Shown: positions 41,747-49,534 of the stretch, piece by piece
Layout of the letters: each line of letters opens with the position of its first letter
Numbering within the stretch: position 1 is the stretch's first letter
From: Candidatus Nanohaloarchaea archaeon
Lineage (GTDB): Archaea; Nanohalarchaeota; Nanosalinia; Nanosalinales; Nanosalinaceae
NCBI GenBank assembly: GCA_014297435.1
Contig: JACOQA010000001.1
Location: 186,001 to 250,000, forward strand
Direction of reading: 5' to 3'
Length of the DNA stretch: 64,000 nt
The notes under the pieces: generated by a model
Told to the model about the DNA's origin: nothing
Databases searched by the model: none
The model's input: only the letters and a program-made list of their open reading frames with translations
Program-made: the position numbers and the translations under genes

Positions 41747-43048
41747 TTAGATGAAGTTCTCTGACTTCAGGTGCTCGATTATCTCATCTTTCCCGATCTC
41801 CTCTTCCTCACCAGATTCCATGTGCTTCACAGTCACTTGATCGTTTTCAAGATCTCTTTCTCCAACTATAAGAACACGTTTTGCATTTATGTCGTCAGCG
41901 TAACCTAGTTGGGAGCCGAACCCTCTTCCGACCAAGTCGGTCTCCACAGACAGACCTTTCTCTCTCAACTTGACCCCATAATCAAGGGCGACATCTCTTA
42001 CTGAGTCAGAGACTGAGAGAACGTAGACATCTGTCTCAACCTCTTTCAGAGGGTACCGATCCTCCTTCTTCAGCAGTTCGATAGTAGTGGAGTAACCGAA
42101 TGCGAAACCTACTGCAGGAACTTCTCTGTCTCCGAATTGACCGACAAGTTCATCGTAGCGACCCCCGCCAAATAGAGCTCTAAGTTCTCCTTCAGAGTCG
42201 AAGGCCTCGAACACAAGACCGGTGTAGTAAGCCAGACCTCTTACAATCGAAAGATCGAACCGGCACATATCTGCAACACCGTAGGCTTCAAGAGCTTCAC
42301 CAAGGCTTTCCATCCGGTTAACAGAGTCTTGAACCTCTTCCGGAGCTTTTTCTCTTAACTCATCTATCTGATCAAGTATAGGTCCGGAAATATCCGTCAG
42401 CTCGTCCACCTGCTCAGCGTCCTCTCGTGAAAGACCTCTTTCCCCAAGATCGTCTAGGAACTCCTCACGGGAAAGCTTCTCCTTGTCATCAACCACTTTC
42501 ATAGCTTCCTCGGTTTTCTCGATTCCATGTGATTCGAGAATTGACTCAAGGAGTTCCCGGTCGTTTATCAGAAACTTCACGCGGTTATCCAGATCAAGTT
42601 TCCGGTAGATAGTCGCTGCTGCCGCGATGATCTCTGCATCTGTCTCCACAGACTCAACTCCGAAGATATCGAAGTCTCCCTGCAGGAATTCTCGGTCACG
42701 ACCTCTCGTGACATCTTCATACCTCCATCTCTTGGAAGTATTGTACCACTTCACCGGAGTTTTGAGATCCTTCCTCTTCTGGATCAGCCTTGCTCTTGTC
42801 GGAGTTTGCTCCGGAACCAGCGTTATCTCGTTATCTCCTTTGTCTGTAAAGGCATACATTTCATCTGTAACTGAGTCCTCCTCTTTTTCTGTCCAGAGTT
42901 CCTGTCTCTCGATGCTTGGCGGTTCGATTTGCCTAAAACCAAACTCCTCCGCAGTCTCCTCTACTGTTTCGATCAGGTGTTTCCATGTTGCCCATTCATT
43001 AGGGTAACGATCGTAGGTACCTTTCAGACTCTCCAGATTGATTGCCAT
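41747..43048 (-). CDS. hisS: Histidyl-tRNA synthetase
   Basis: Class II synthetase (433 residues). Motif 1 region LKGTYDRYPNEWATWKHLIET, motif 2 region WRYEDVTRGRDREFLQGDFD and the histidine-specific motif LSIVRGLAYYTGLVFEAFDSEG, with an RALFGGGRYDELV strand. The anticodon domain is of normal length, ending EEIGKDEIIEHLKSENF. It is preceded by 15 bp from an unknown gene on the same strand, with which it probably shares a transcript. Confidence 0.97.
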   Translation of the reverse strand: MAINLESLKGTYDRYPNEWATWKHLIETVEETAEEFGFRQIEPPSIERQELWTEKEEDSVTDEMYAFTDKGDNEITLVPEQTPTRARLIQKRKDLKTPVKWYNTSKRWRYEDVTRGRDREFLQGDFDIFGVESVETDAEIIAAAATIYRKLDLDNRVKFLINDRELLESILESHGIEKTEEAMKVVDDKEKLSREEFLDDLGERGLSREDAEQVDELTDISGPILDQIDELREKAPEEVQDSVNRMESLGEALEAYGVADMCRFDLSIVRGLAYYTGLVFEAFDSEGELRALFGGGRYDELVGQFGDREVPAVGFAFGYSTTIELLKKEDRYPLKEVETDVYVLSVSDSVRDVALDYGVKLREKGLSVETDLVGRGFGSQLGYADDINAKRVLIVGERDLENDQVTVKHMESGEEEEIGKDEIIEHLKSENFI

Positions 43049-43063
43049 TTTTAACTAGTCCTC

Positions 43064-43837
43064 TTAAATAGGGCTTTTATCCGAGTTTTTATACTGGTTT
43101 TGAGTTCTTTCAAACCTTCCAAGCCGGCTGGTCATTCCCTCCACAGCTTCGTAGTCAAGCCCTACATCTTCAGCTGAACTGCCGGAAACGAACATGTAGA
43201 CGCCGGCAACCTCTTCAGGTGTTTCTGCCAGCAACTCTTCCTCCTCACCGAAATCAGCGAAGTCGGAAAAAGAGATGTAATCGGGATCGGAGCCCCAGTA
43301 CCTCTCAGCGGCTGTTTTCCCAACCGATTGAAACTCATCGGGCAGCAGAACAGTCTCCGGCACTACATTCAGATCTGTGTTCATTACTCCCCATTTCACC
43401 TCGTCGCCATACGTCTCCTCAAGCCGATAACCTTTTTCTTCGACAGTTTCCTCGATCAGTTCTTCAAATGGCCTATCGATCTCATCTTCTGTGTAGTTTC
43501 CTTCTACTAGCCAATCAAAGCCTTGGTAGAACCTGTCCGGGTTGAAAGCTAGAGGGTTCTGATCGAAGGACTGGATTTTTACGTCTCTGAAGCTTGTCTC
43601 GGTAAAAACAGGTCTGTTGAAAGCTCGACCGGTATCCTTGAAACTGACGCAGTCAAGTTTCACAACCGCCCTTTCAATCCAGTGACGGTTCAAACCGGTA
43701 TTTGCATAAATCTTTCCCACGCCGTTCAGGACGTCCAGTATGTAATCTTTATCGTATTCTTCGGGTAATTCCTCTCTTAAGGCTGTTCCGGCATTTCTGC
43801 CTTTCTCCGGAACCCCGATAACAGACTCATTTGTCAC
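43064..43837 (-). CDS. Hypothetical protein coupled to an AbrB regulator, 257 aa
   Basis: No family recognised. Soluble, acidic and mixed alpha/beta, with an IGVPEKGRNAGTALREELP opening and long stretches rich in Asp, Glu, Phe and Tyr. The start is set at GTG 43837, because a GGAGG ribosome site stands 9 bp before it and it lies just inside the 3' end of the AbrB gene. An ATG at 43864 would extend the overlap to about 40 bp. Its gene is coupled to the AbrB gene and followed by hisS. Confidence 0.55.
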   Translation of the reverse strand: MTNESVIGVPEKGRNAGTALREELPEEYDKDYILDVLNGVGKIYANTGLNRHWIERAVVKLDCVSFKDTGRAFNRPVFTETSFRDVKIQSFDQNPLAFNPDRFYQGFDWLVEGNYTEDEIDRPFEELIEETVEEKGYRLEETYGDEVKWGVMNTDLNVVPETVLLPDEFQSVGKTAAERYWGSDPDYISFSDFADFGEEEELLAETPEEVAGVYMFVSGSSAEDVGLDYEAVEGMTSRLGRFERTQNQYKNSDKSPI

Positions 43838-44090
43838 GGAGAACTGCCTCCAGTACTTCTCCATCAAAGCTGAACTCTTTCACATCTTTGATGTCTGAAA
43901 CAATTTCCAGGGCCTCAGATTTTGATGAAACCTTTTCTCTAACTACTCTGGTAGACCGGAGTGCAATTGAAACCCTGTCTCCTTTTTTCAGGTTAAATTT
44001 GTCTCTGATTCTAGCAGGGGCCGTTATACGGCCTTTAGAATCTATTTTGCCTGAAAAAGATACGCCAGAGCTGCATGTGAACCCGGTCAC
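43827..44090 (-). CDS. AbrB/MazE-type DNA-binding protein, 87 aa
   Basis: Swapped-hairpin AbrB regulator: SFSGKIDSKGRITAPARIRDKFNLKKGDRVSIALR carries the G-R-(I/V)-T-(I/A)-P-A-x-(I/V)-R core. The C-terminal 35 residues are acidic and could bind a partner. The start is GTG at 44090 (no in-frame ATG precedes the core). The stop overlaps the next gene. In many archaea such proteins are antitoxins or autoregulators. Confidence 0.8.
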   Translation of the reverse strand: MTGFTCSSGVSFSGKIDSKGRITAPARIRDKFNLKKGDRVSIALRSTRVVREKVSSKSEALEIVSDIKDVKEFSFDGEVLEAVLRDK

Positions 44091-44177
44091 CCTTGGTTGA
44101 TCGGATCTGTGAGCTAGAATTATCTAGAAGATTTTGAGAGCTATTCGAAACTTGTTCGTCTTCCCTGTCCAGGGAGA

Positions 44178-44216
44178 TGATCGTATCCACCTTGCATTAG
44201 TGATCGCCTATCCACC
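44178..44216. repeat. Direct repeat TGATCG-nn-TATCCACC before an AbrB gene and a divergent gene
   Basis: Two copies, TGATCG followed by TATCCACC at 44178-44191, and TGATCG-CC-TATCCACC at 44201-44216, repeat 23 bp apart, two helical turns. They lie between the AbrB gene (44090) and the divergent gene at 44332, just above its TATA box. They may be operator half-sites. The second copy lies about 17 bp before that box. Confidence 0.45.
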
Positions 44217-44232
44217 AAAAAATCACTGAAGG

Positions 44233-44242
44233 TATATAAATA
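44233..44242 (+). promoter_or_regulatory. Strong TATA box
   Basis: TATATAAATA, the clearest TATA box in this region, would start transcription near 44262, leaving a leader of roughly 50-70 bases before the coding sequence at 44314/44332. Confidence 0.6.
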
Positions 44243-44331
44243 CAAGTGGTATATGGGTGGGAGAATCGGTCTGTTAGTCGTTGTGAACGATTACACGAAT
44301 CGATAAAAGGCAGTTGAACGCCGAGAGTTAC

Positions 44332-44760
44332 ATGCAGTTCGGCATGAGAAGCTTCAAGGCCTCCAAACCGATCGATGAATATCGGGAGTTCAGAGAGGTC
44401 TACGCAGAGTTGACATCCTCTTTAATCCAGCACGGTTTCGATTTTGACGCCCGACCCAAGTTCGATGAGGACGAAAGACATAGCTCGGTCTGTATATACG
44501 GCGACGACTTCAGGTTTGAAATCGACTATTACCCTGTGGAAGCCCATTTCGATTCATGGCGCGAACAGCTGGATGCCGAATCATGGGCAACCCTTGAAGC
44601 GGATCTCAGAGTTTCTAAAGATCTAAGCTCTGCTAGAGAGTACATGGAGTCCAACTTCGGCACCGATAACCTGGAGGAGAGTGACGAATCTCTCAAAGAG
44701 TATGTTGAGAGAAGATTTGAGAAGCTGGAGCGAACGTTCGACGGACTCGGAACTAACTAA
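44332..44760 (+). CDS. Hypothetical protein, 142 aa
   Basis: No family recognised. It is soluble and acidic, with FEIDYYPVEAHFDSWREQLD in the middle and a helical coiled end (EYVERRFEKLERTF). The ATG at 44332 is preferred to a TTG at 44314; neither has a clear ribosome site. The divergent AbrB gene and the repeat pair suggest regulated expression. A 23-bp gap separates it from the DUF457 gene, probably the same operon. Confidence 0.55.
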   Translation: MQFGMRSFKASKPIDEYREFREVYAELTSSLIQHGFDFDARPKFDEDERHSSVCIYGDDFRFEIDYYPVEAHFDSWREQLDAESWATLEADLRVSKDLSSAREYMESNFGTDNLEESDESLKEYVERRFEKLERTFDGLGTN

Positions 44761-44783
44761 AACACCGGAGTGAAACCGGAACC

Positions 44784-45254
44784 ATGGGAGACTTCTCTGA
44801 ACATGTCCTGTTCGGAATGCTGTCAGCCTCGGTCGCGTTCTACCTCGTAAGCGACTTCGTCAACCTGACCGGTGCAGAGACAGTGATGGCGGGAACCATG
44901 CTTTTCATAGGATCGGTACTTCCTGACATAGATCACAAAAACTCTTACGTGCATAGAGCCGCAAAAGCAACTCTAAGTATTTCAACAGGAATTTTCTTGG
45001 CTTTGCTTGCTCCTTTCGGTGTAAAAGACAGATTTCTGCTTGGAATGGCAGGTTTTACAGCCGTGTACATAGGTTTCTCCATGTTGAAGATGAAGCACCG
45101 GGGTTTCACTCACTCAATTCTTTTCGCTTTCACAGTCACCATGCTTGTCGCCGCTTTCGGTCTTTACTCGGCTTCAACGCTTGCCCCGGCCGTAGCTGTA
45201 ATGCTGGGAATAAGCTCCCACTTGATACTTGACGGAGAGTTCAAGCTCCGTTAG
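44784..45254 (+). CDS. DUF457/YdjM-type metal-binding membrane hydrolase
   Basis: Protein of 156 residues with four hydrophobic segments and the family residues LPDIDHKNSYVHRAA, KHRGFTHSILFA and SSHLILDGEFK, in which Asp and His line a membrane metal site. Families of this type are annotated as membrane-bound metal-dependent hydrolases, with unknown substrate. It is co-directional with the preceding unknown gene. The convergent MBF1 gene overlaps the stop by 4 bp. Confidence 0.85.
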   Translation: MGDFSEHVLFGMLSASVAFYLVSDFVNLTGAETVMAGTMLFIGSVLPDIDHKNSYVHRAAKATLSISTGIFLALLAPFGVKDRFLLGMAGFTAVYIGFSMLKMKHRGFTHSILFAFTVTMLVAAFGLYSASTLAPAVAVMLGISSHLILDGEFKLR

Positions 45255-45700
45255 TTTATGTCTGCGACGTCTTCCATCGTCGCTTTTCTGGAGTCAGCGT
45301 CGTCGTTTCTGGAGTAGTCAGCGACCTCAGGATTGGTGTAGAGCTTGATATCGAACTTCTTCGATATCTTTTTCGCCAGAGGCTTGTCGGGCTTTAACTG
45401 TTCCTGCTCAAGCTTTTTGAGAAGTGATTCTTTCTCGTTTATATCCTCTGCGACCTCTGCGATTGAAAGCTGCTTTGATTCACGTGCTTTCTTGATCTTC
45501 TCGCCGTAACCGTTGACGAGAACGTCTTTGCTCGATGATTTCTTCTTTCTTTTTTTCTTTTTCCTCTTCTTGCTGCTTGAAGATGAGCCTACTTCATCAC
45601 CCATCGATGCACATGATTCGCAGGTCTTGAGGATTGTTCCCTCGATTTTAACTTTCTTCAGAGAATCTGCTTCTTGTCCACATAGTTCACACGATGACAT
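45251..45700 (-). CDS. mbf1: Multiprotein bridging factor 1 (archaeal MBF1)
   Basis: Transcription and translation-linked factor (149 residues). An N-terminal zinc ribbon has Cys4, Cys7, Cys27 and Cys30. A Ser- and Lys-rich linker (KKRKKKKRKKKSSS, about 43-57) is an unusually basic strip in this acidic proteome and may touch the ribosome. The Cro-type helix-turn-helix starts GYGEKIKKARESKQLSIAEVAED and ends at the KLYTNPEV stretch. The length and order match archaeal MBF1. Confidence 0.94.
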   Translation of the reverse strand: MSSCELCGQEADSLKKVKIEGTILKTCESCASMGDEVGSSSSSKKRKKKKRKKKSSSKDVLVNGYGEKIKKARESKQLSIAEVAEDINEKESLLKKLEQEQLKPDKPLAKKISKKFDIKLYTNPEVADYSRNDDADSRKATMEDVADIN

Positions 45701-45859
45701 TCTTGGTTCACGGATATATAGTCGCTAAGTTGTGTTTGTACTAACGTCAAACTCTTTCCCGAGGTTTAATACCTTTACGCCGCATCGGAAACATTTTAAA
45801 TCAAAAACCAATTTATCTCCTACAAATGGTTTAAACATTTTGTCCTTCTCGTAAATTTT

Positions 45860-46543
45860 ATGTCGGATATAGAGACACTTTTACGTTCCAATTTAGAACA
45901 TTCGGAAAACTTCGAAGACTGCTTTGATGATTTACAGGACTCTCAGTTGCCACACTCTGTAACTTTATGTTGTTCTGACTCAAGAGTACTCCAGGATCAT
46001 GCATGGGGCAACGATCAACCAGGTGAAATATTTACGGTAAGTAACATCGGAAACAGAACTTACCAAAAAACAGAAAATGGTGAAACGCCTTCGGGAGATG
46101 TTCTGTATCCAGTTGTCCATACTGATACCGACAATATTGTTGTCATGGGTCACACGGGATGCGGTGCTGTAACGGCAACTTATGATTCTTTAACAGGTAG
46201 TCTTGAAGGAGAAGAACCCGAGGGAATAGAGTACTGTGTAGGGCTTCTCGAATCAAGACTTGAAGAAGGAGTAGATGAGCTCCCTGAAGGACTTGAAAGA
46301 CCAGAAGCTATTAACAGGCTTGTAGAATACAACGTTGACCGACAGGTAGAGTTCCTTGATGAGTCAGAAGAGGTTCCAGATGATGTCAATGTTTACGGTG
46401 TTGTCTATGACTTTCAGGATGTCTACTCTGGTTCGAGAGGCGAGATCCACCTTATCAACGTAGATGGAGAGAACAAAGTAGAGGACTTAAAGGATTCTTA
46501 TCCTGAGGTACAGGACAGGGTTGAAAGACTCTGGGAGTACTAA
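45860..46543 (+). CDS. Beta-carbonic anhydrase
   Basis: Zinc enzyme converting CO2 to bicarbonate (227 residues). The zinc ligands are Cys38 in CCSDSRV (with Asp40-Arg42 as the catalytic dyad), His98 and Cys101 in MGHTGCGAV, the standard beta-class set. The rest, VVYDFQDVYSGSRGEIHLINVDG, matches the family. The upstream 159 bp holds a promoter. Confidence 0.95.
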   Translation: MSDIETLLRSNLEHSENFEDCFDDLQDSQLPHSVTLCCSDSRVLQDHAWGNDQPGEIFTVSNIGNRTYQKTENGETPSGDVLYPVVHTDTDNIVVMGHTGCGAVTATYDSLTGSLEGEEPEGIEYCVGLLESRLEEGVDELPEGLERPEAINRLVEYNVDRQVEFLDESEEVPDDVNVYGVVYDFQDVYSGSRGEIHLINVDGENKVEDLKDSYPEVQDRVERLWEY

Positions 46544-46609
46544 AACTATTTCTCTCCTCTTTCCTAATTTTTCCTAAATTATTTGACTTCAAGAACGATA
46601 TTATACAGC

Positions 46610-46864
46610 ATGGGACGGGGGATGTATCTTTACAGAGGGGAAATGGATGAAACCGAGTTCGGGAATCTACAAGAAAAAATACTCAAGGAATATGGTATGT
46701 AGAAAGGGGTTGACTATTAAATTGGTGATGAACCAGATAATCCTAAACTAGGTATGAATCCAGATGATCCGGAACTGAAGGTAGACGTTGTCCCCTTGAG
46801 TCTAACAGTACCTTATTACGGCGAAGAAGATGTACTTGAAGCCTTTGGAAATCTAACGGATTGA
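46610..46864 (+). pseudogene. Decayed gene with two in-frame stops
   Basis: A frame of 85 codons starting ATG GGA CGG is broken by TAG after residue 30 and TAA six codons later, yet continues with protein-like sequence, GDEPDNPKLGMNPDDPELKV, and ends in VPYYGEEDVLEAFGNLTD. The acidic composition matches genes of this organism. Nothing else occupies 46544-46896. No family recognised. Confidence 0.5.
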
Positions 46865-46896
46865 TTCTCTCTATATCGGTTTCAAATGAAACGGAT

Positions 46897-47439
46897 TTAT
46901 TCCCCGAGTTTCCTCATAGTGTAACCATAAACGAAGCTAACCATTGATATTCCAAAGAGTCCTAGAGCTAGGAATAGGAACAGATCTGCGGATACAAGTC
47001 CGCTTTCGGAAGCTTTCTGCGCCTTTTCTGCTGTATCCATAGCTCCCATTTGGTTCATCGTAGTCATGGCAGAGGCTGCTTCCTCCTGAGCTTTCTGCTT
47101 TCCAAGCTGTGTGAACGAATAAGTCCCTATGCCTAACGCGGCAATTCCTGAAATCGCTGAGCCGGTAAGTGAGAACTTGACTTTTCTTTCTTTTCCGTTT
47201 ACTATCGTTTCAGCTTTTCTCGTAGGCTTGTAAACCACTCGCTTCCGTCCATCTTTCTCGTCTTTTTCGACGAGTTCTGCTTCGTGAAGCTTTGTCAGGT
47301 GAGAGGAGACAGTTGACTTGGACTTGCCTATCTCATTACTTATGCTGGTAGGTGTTGCGTCTTTCTCCATTACGCTGTTTAGTATCCTGATCCTTGTTGG
47401 TGAGGAGAGTGCTTTAACGGCGTTGAAGTCAAGTTCCAT
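46897..47439 (-). CDS. Membrane-tethered ArsR-type transcriptional regulator
   Basis: 180 residues with an N-terminal winged helix (MELDFNAVKALSSPTRIRILNSV, KSKSTVSSHLTKLHEAELVEKDEKDGRKRVVYKPT; about 1-75). Two membrane helices follow (about 90-110 and 150-172), with a Met/Gln/Ala-rich loop between them that lies outside the membrane. No metal-binding Cys is seen, so the sensed signal is probably in the membrane or on its outer face. A perfect palindrome at 47481-47504, just upstream of its TATA-like AAATAAAAG, suggests autoregulation. The same palindrome lies before the NEW3/ABC operon. Confidence 0.85.
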   Translation of the reverse strand: MELDFNAVKALSSPTRIRILNSVMEKDATPTSISNEIGKSKSTVSSHLTKLHEAELVEKDEKDGRKRVVYKPTRKAETIVNGKERKVKFSLTGSAISGIAALGIGTYSFTQLGKQKAQEEAASAMTTMNQMGAMDTAEKAQKASESGLVSADLFLFLALGLFGISMVSFVYGYTMRKLGE

Positions 47440-47480
47440 GATCTAAACTTTCTTAGGGTATCTTTTATTTTTCATATCTG

Positions 47481-47504
47481 TTTGTTCGAGTTGAGTCGAA
47501 CAAA
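47481..47504. promoter_or_regulatory. Perfect inverted repeat, candidate operator
   Basis: Nine-base half-sites TTTGTTCGA and TCGAACAAA flank six bases. The palindrome is centred 53.5 bp upstream of the regulator start at 47439, some 10 bp above its TATA-like box at 47463-47471. The core half-sites GTTCGA/TCGAAC and the 6-bp gap equal those at 12410-12427. Confidence 0.65.
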
Positions 47505-47649
47505 TTTTTGTAGGTCGCTGAACCTGTTTTTATGTGTTGCCATAGGTGTGAGCTGGTATTAACTCTTCTCGACCTTGTTTTTAAGGGTTTCGGCGAGAAC
47601 CCGGTTTTTAGACCTTAGTAGTAAAGATTTCAGGGAGTATCGCCCGTAC

Positions 47650-47659
47650 CTATAAAAAA
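47650..47659 (+). promoter_or_regulatory. TATA box of the histone-like gene
   Basis: TATAAAAAAG about 35-42 bp before the ATG at 47693. A GGTGATC ribosome site (47681-47687) lies 6-12 bp before the start, so this gene appears to have a short leader with a Shine-Dalgarno sequence, unlike most here. Confidence 0.6.
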
Positions 47660-47692
47660 GAGGCTTCATAATGTTTCCTTGGTGATCAGAAC

Positions 47693-47860
47693 ATGGTAGA
47701 CGTACTTAAGAAGTCTGGCGTCCGTGACGCAGCTGACGGAGTCAACGTAGGCTCCGATTTCTATGAAGCTCTAGACGACGAGGTAAAGGACCTTGTAGAA
47801 AGAGCAGTAGAAAGAGCACAGGAAAACGGACGAAAGACCGTCAAGGCAAGAGACGTTTAA
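47693..47860 (+). CDS. DUF1931-type histone-fold protein, 55 aa
   Basis: Compact DNA-associated protein. Its sequence, starting MVDVLKKSGVRDAADGVNVG and ending NGRKTVKARDV, matches archaeal DUF1931 proteins, which share the histone-fold ending R-K-T-(V/I)-x-A-x-D-(I/V/L). The central helix EALDDEVKDLVERAVERAQ is amphipathic. The short length is normal for single-copy members. Strong promoter and ribosome-site signals suggest high expression. Confidence 0.85.
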   Translation: MVDVLKKSGVRDAADGVNVGSDFYEALDDEVKDLVERAVERAQENGRKTVKARDV

Positions 47861-47931
47861 AATACGTTCTCTAGCTTTCTAATTTCAACTGTTTCCCTTT
47901 TTATTTTCACGAAGAAAGAAAATTAAATGTA

Positions 47932-48147
47932 TTAGAGCTCTTCGCCCCTTCTCTCGACTTCATCCAGGTACATTTCGATCTCCTGAAGTGCTTCCCTTAA
48001 CTCTTCAACGGTCTCAATATTCTCTATAGGCAATCTACCTAGGTCTCCCTCGTTAATAGTGATTACAGCTTTTCCATCATCAGCCTCTACCTTAAATTCG
48101 AGGACATCATGAGGTCCTTCTTTGAATTCGTGTAAGATCTCGTTCAT
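47932..48147 (-). CDS. Hypothetical acidic protein, 71 aa
   Basis: No named family. It has a beta-rich first half (HDVLEFKVEADDGKAVITINEGD) and a C-terminal coiled helix (VEELREALQEIEMYLDEVERRGEEL). It lies 3 bp after the phosphohexomutase gene in the same direction and is probably co-transcribed. Confidence 0.65.
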   Translation of the reverse strand: MNEILHEFKEGPHDVLEFKVEADDGKAVITINEGDLGRLPIENIETVEELREALQEIEMYLDEVERRGEEL

Positions 48148-48150
48148 AAA

Positions 48151-49485
48151 CTATACAGTTTTCGAGACGGTTTTATGGTTTCCGGGAACCTTCGATCTTA
48201 TTCTCTCCAGAAGCTTCTCCATCTCCTCTTCATCTTCACCCTCTAATGTGACACGGACTATTGGCTCCGATCCAGAAGATCTTATCTTCGCTTCAACCTG
48301 CTCTTTTCGGATTATAACAGTATCAAGCTTTCTATTGACAGTTCCTTCAGTCTCTATATCTTCTATTTTATTCACGGCTTCGTGCTTCTGGTCTGTTTCA
48401 AGGTTTTTCTTGGATATCTTTCTCTGAGGCAGTTTCTCCTGCATCAGGGAAAGCCTTTCATCCTTTTCAATTAGTAGTCCTGCTACTACAGCTGTGAAGA
48501 GACAGCCACTGTCATAGGGCGTGAAATTCGAGTCCATTAAGTGACCGTTAGGCTCTCCTCCAAAAACCGTTTCCCCGTCTGTAAGTATGTCACCTACCTC
48601 GACGTGCTTTACCTTGTCTTTTCCAACTACTTCCTCGATAAGCCCGCTTGAATTTATTGTGCAGATAATTTTACTGGAGAACTCGAGATACTTGGCGCCA
48701 AGAAGCGCTAAGGTGTGGTCTCCAGGAATATACTCCCCCTTTTCATTTACAAAAACAGCTCTGTCAGCATCCCCGTCTGTTGCAACACCCATGTCGGCGT
48801 CTGAACTCTCTACTCTTTTCTTAAGACTCTTTATATTTTCTTTTTCGGGTTCAGGAGATCTTTCTGGGAATTTGTGATGAATATTTTCATTTACGGTTTC
48901 GACTTCGGCGCCCAGTTCCACCAGTATTTCTGGAAGGAACGGCGCAGAAACTGAGTGACCGGGATCAACTACAATCTTCAGCCCTTTCAAATCATCTTCG
49001 AAAATTTGGTTATAACGCGCTATTACTCCGTTTATGTACTCTCTACCGAGATCTTTTTGTCGAATTTCGCCTTCCGCTGATTCATAATCCTGATTTTTGT
49101 ATAGTTTCTCTAGCTGCTGTTTTTTCTTTCCGTGAAGTATTTTTCCGGTTTGATCCAGGGCTTTGACTCCTCCGAAGTTAGGGGGCATATGTGAGGCTGT
49201 GATGTTGGCGCCTCCATCAAAATTCTTCTTATTGACCATGTATGATATCATGTCGGTGGTAGCGATACCTACTTGGGTTACCGTACATCCTCCATCTTTC
49301 AATCCTTTGCTAAGTTGTCTGTAGAAACGTGGTGAGGATTCTCTACCGTCTCGACCAACAACTATGTTTCCGGTGTTGTTATAGAAGTGTGCGAGTGCTC
49401 GTCCCAGTCTGTAGATTTTTTCGGAGTTGATTTCCTCTGGCACTTTACCCCTTATATCGTATCTTCGGAACAGTTCGTCTGTCAT
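48151..49485 (-). CDS. Phosphomannomutase/phosphoglucomutase family phosphohexomutase
   Basis: Interconverts hexose 1- and 6-phosphates, feeding the sugar nucleotide enzymes encoded upstream. The 444-residue protein has the phosphoserine loop GANITASHMPPNFGG with Ser98 (usual TASHNP changed to TASHMP), the metal loop TDGDADRAVFV, the sugar-binding GGEPNGHLM and the phosphate-binding IRSSGSEPIVRV near the C-terminus. Mannose versus glucosamine specificity cannot be decided; archaeal GlmM and ManB are alike. It stands 49 bp after the HAD gene. Confidence 0.92.
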   Translation of the reverse strand: MTDELFRRYDIRGKVPEEINSEKIYRLGRALAHFYNNTGNIVVGRDGRESSPRFYRQLSKGLKDGGCTVTQVGIATTDMISYMVNKKNFDGGANITASHMPPNFGGVKALDQTGKILHGKKKQQLEKLYKNQDYESAEGEIRQKDLGREYINGVIARYNQIFEDDLKGLKIVVDPGHSVSAPFLPEILVELGAEVETVNENIHHKFPERSPEPEKENIKSLKKRVESSDADMGVATDGDADRAVFVNEKGEYIPGDHTLALLGAKYLEFSSKIICTINSSGLIEEVVGKDKVKHVEVGDILTDGETVFGGEPNGHLMDSNFTPYDSGCLFTAVVAGLLIEKDERLSLMQEKLPQRKISKKNLETDQKHEAVNKIEDIETEGTVNRKLDTVIIRKEQVEAKIRSSGSEPIVRVTLEGEDEEEMEKLLERIRSKVPGNHKTVSKTV

Positions 49486-49534
49486 TCCTGCATTCGATTA
49501 GTCGGTGGACGAACATTAAAGTCTATGTGCCTAT

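Noticed and set aside
43064-43837. HisG (ATP phosphoribosyltransferase) because of IGVPEKGRNAG near HisRS
   Set aside because: Only the first 15 residues resemble the HisG opening; later substrate-binding motifs are absent.
44170-44230. C/D box guide RNA
   Set aside because: The ATGATC/GTGATC elements do not match box C (RUGAUGA), and only one CTGA is at a suitable place.
46610-46864. Selenocysteine or pyrrolysine recoding of the in-frame stops
   Set aside because: The stops are TAG and TAA (and two TAA in the 19173 case), and no recoding stem-loop or matching tRNA is seen; decay is simpler.
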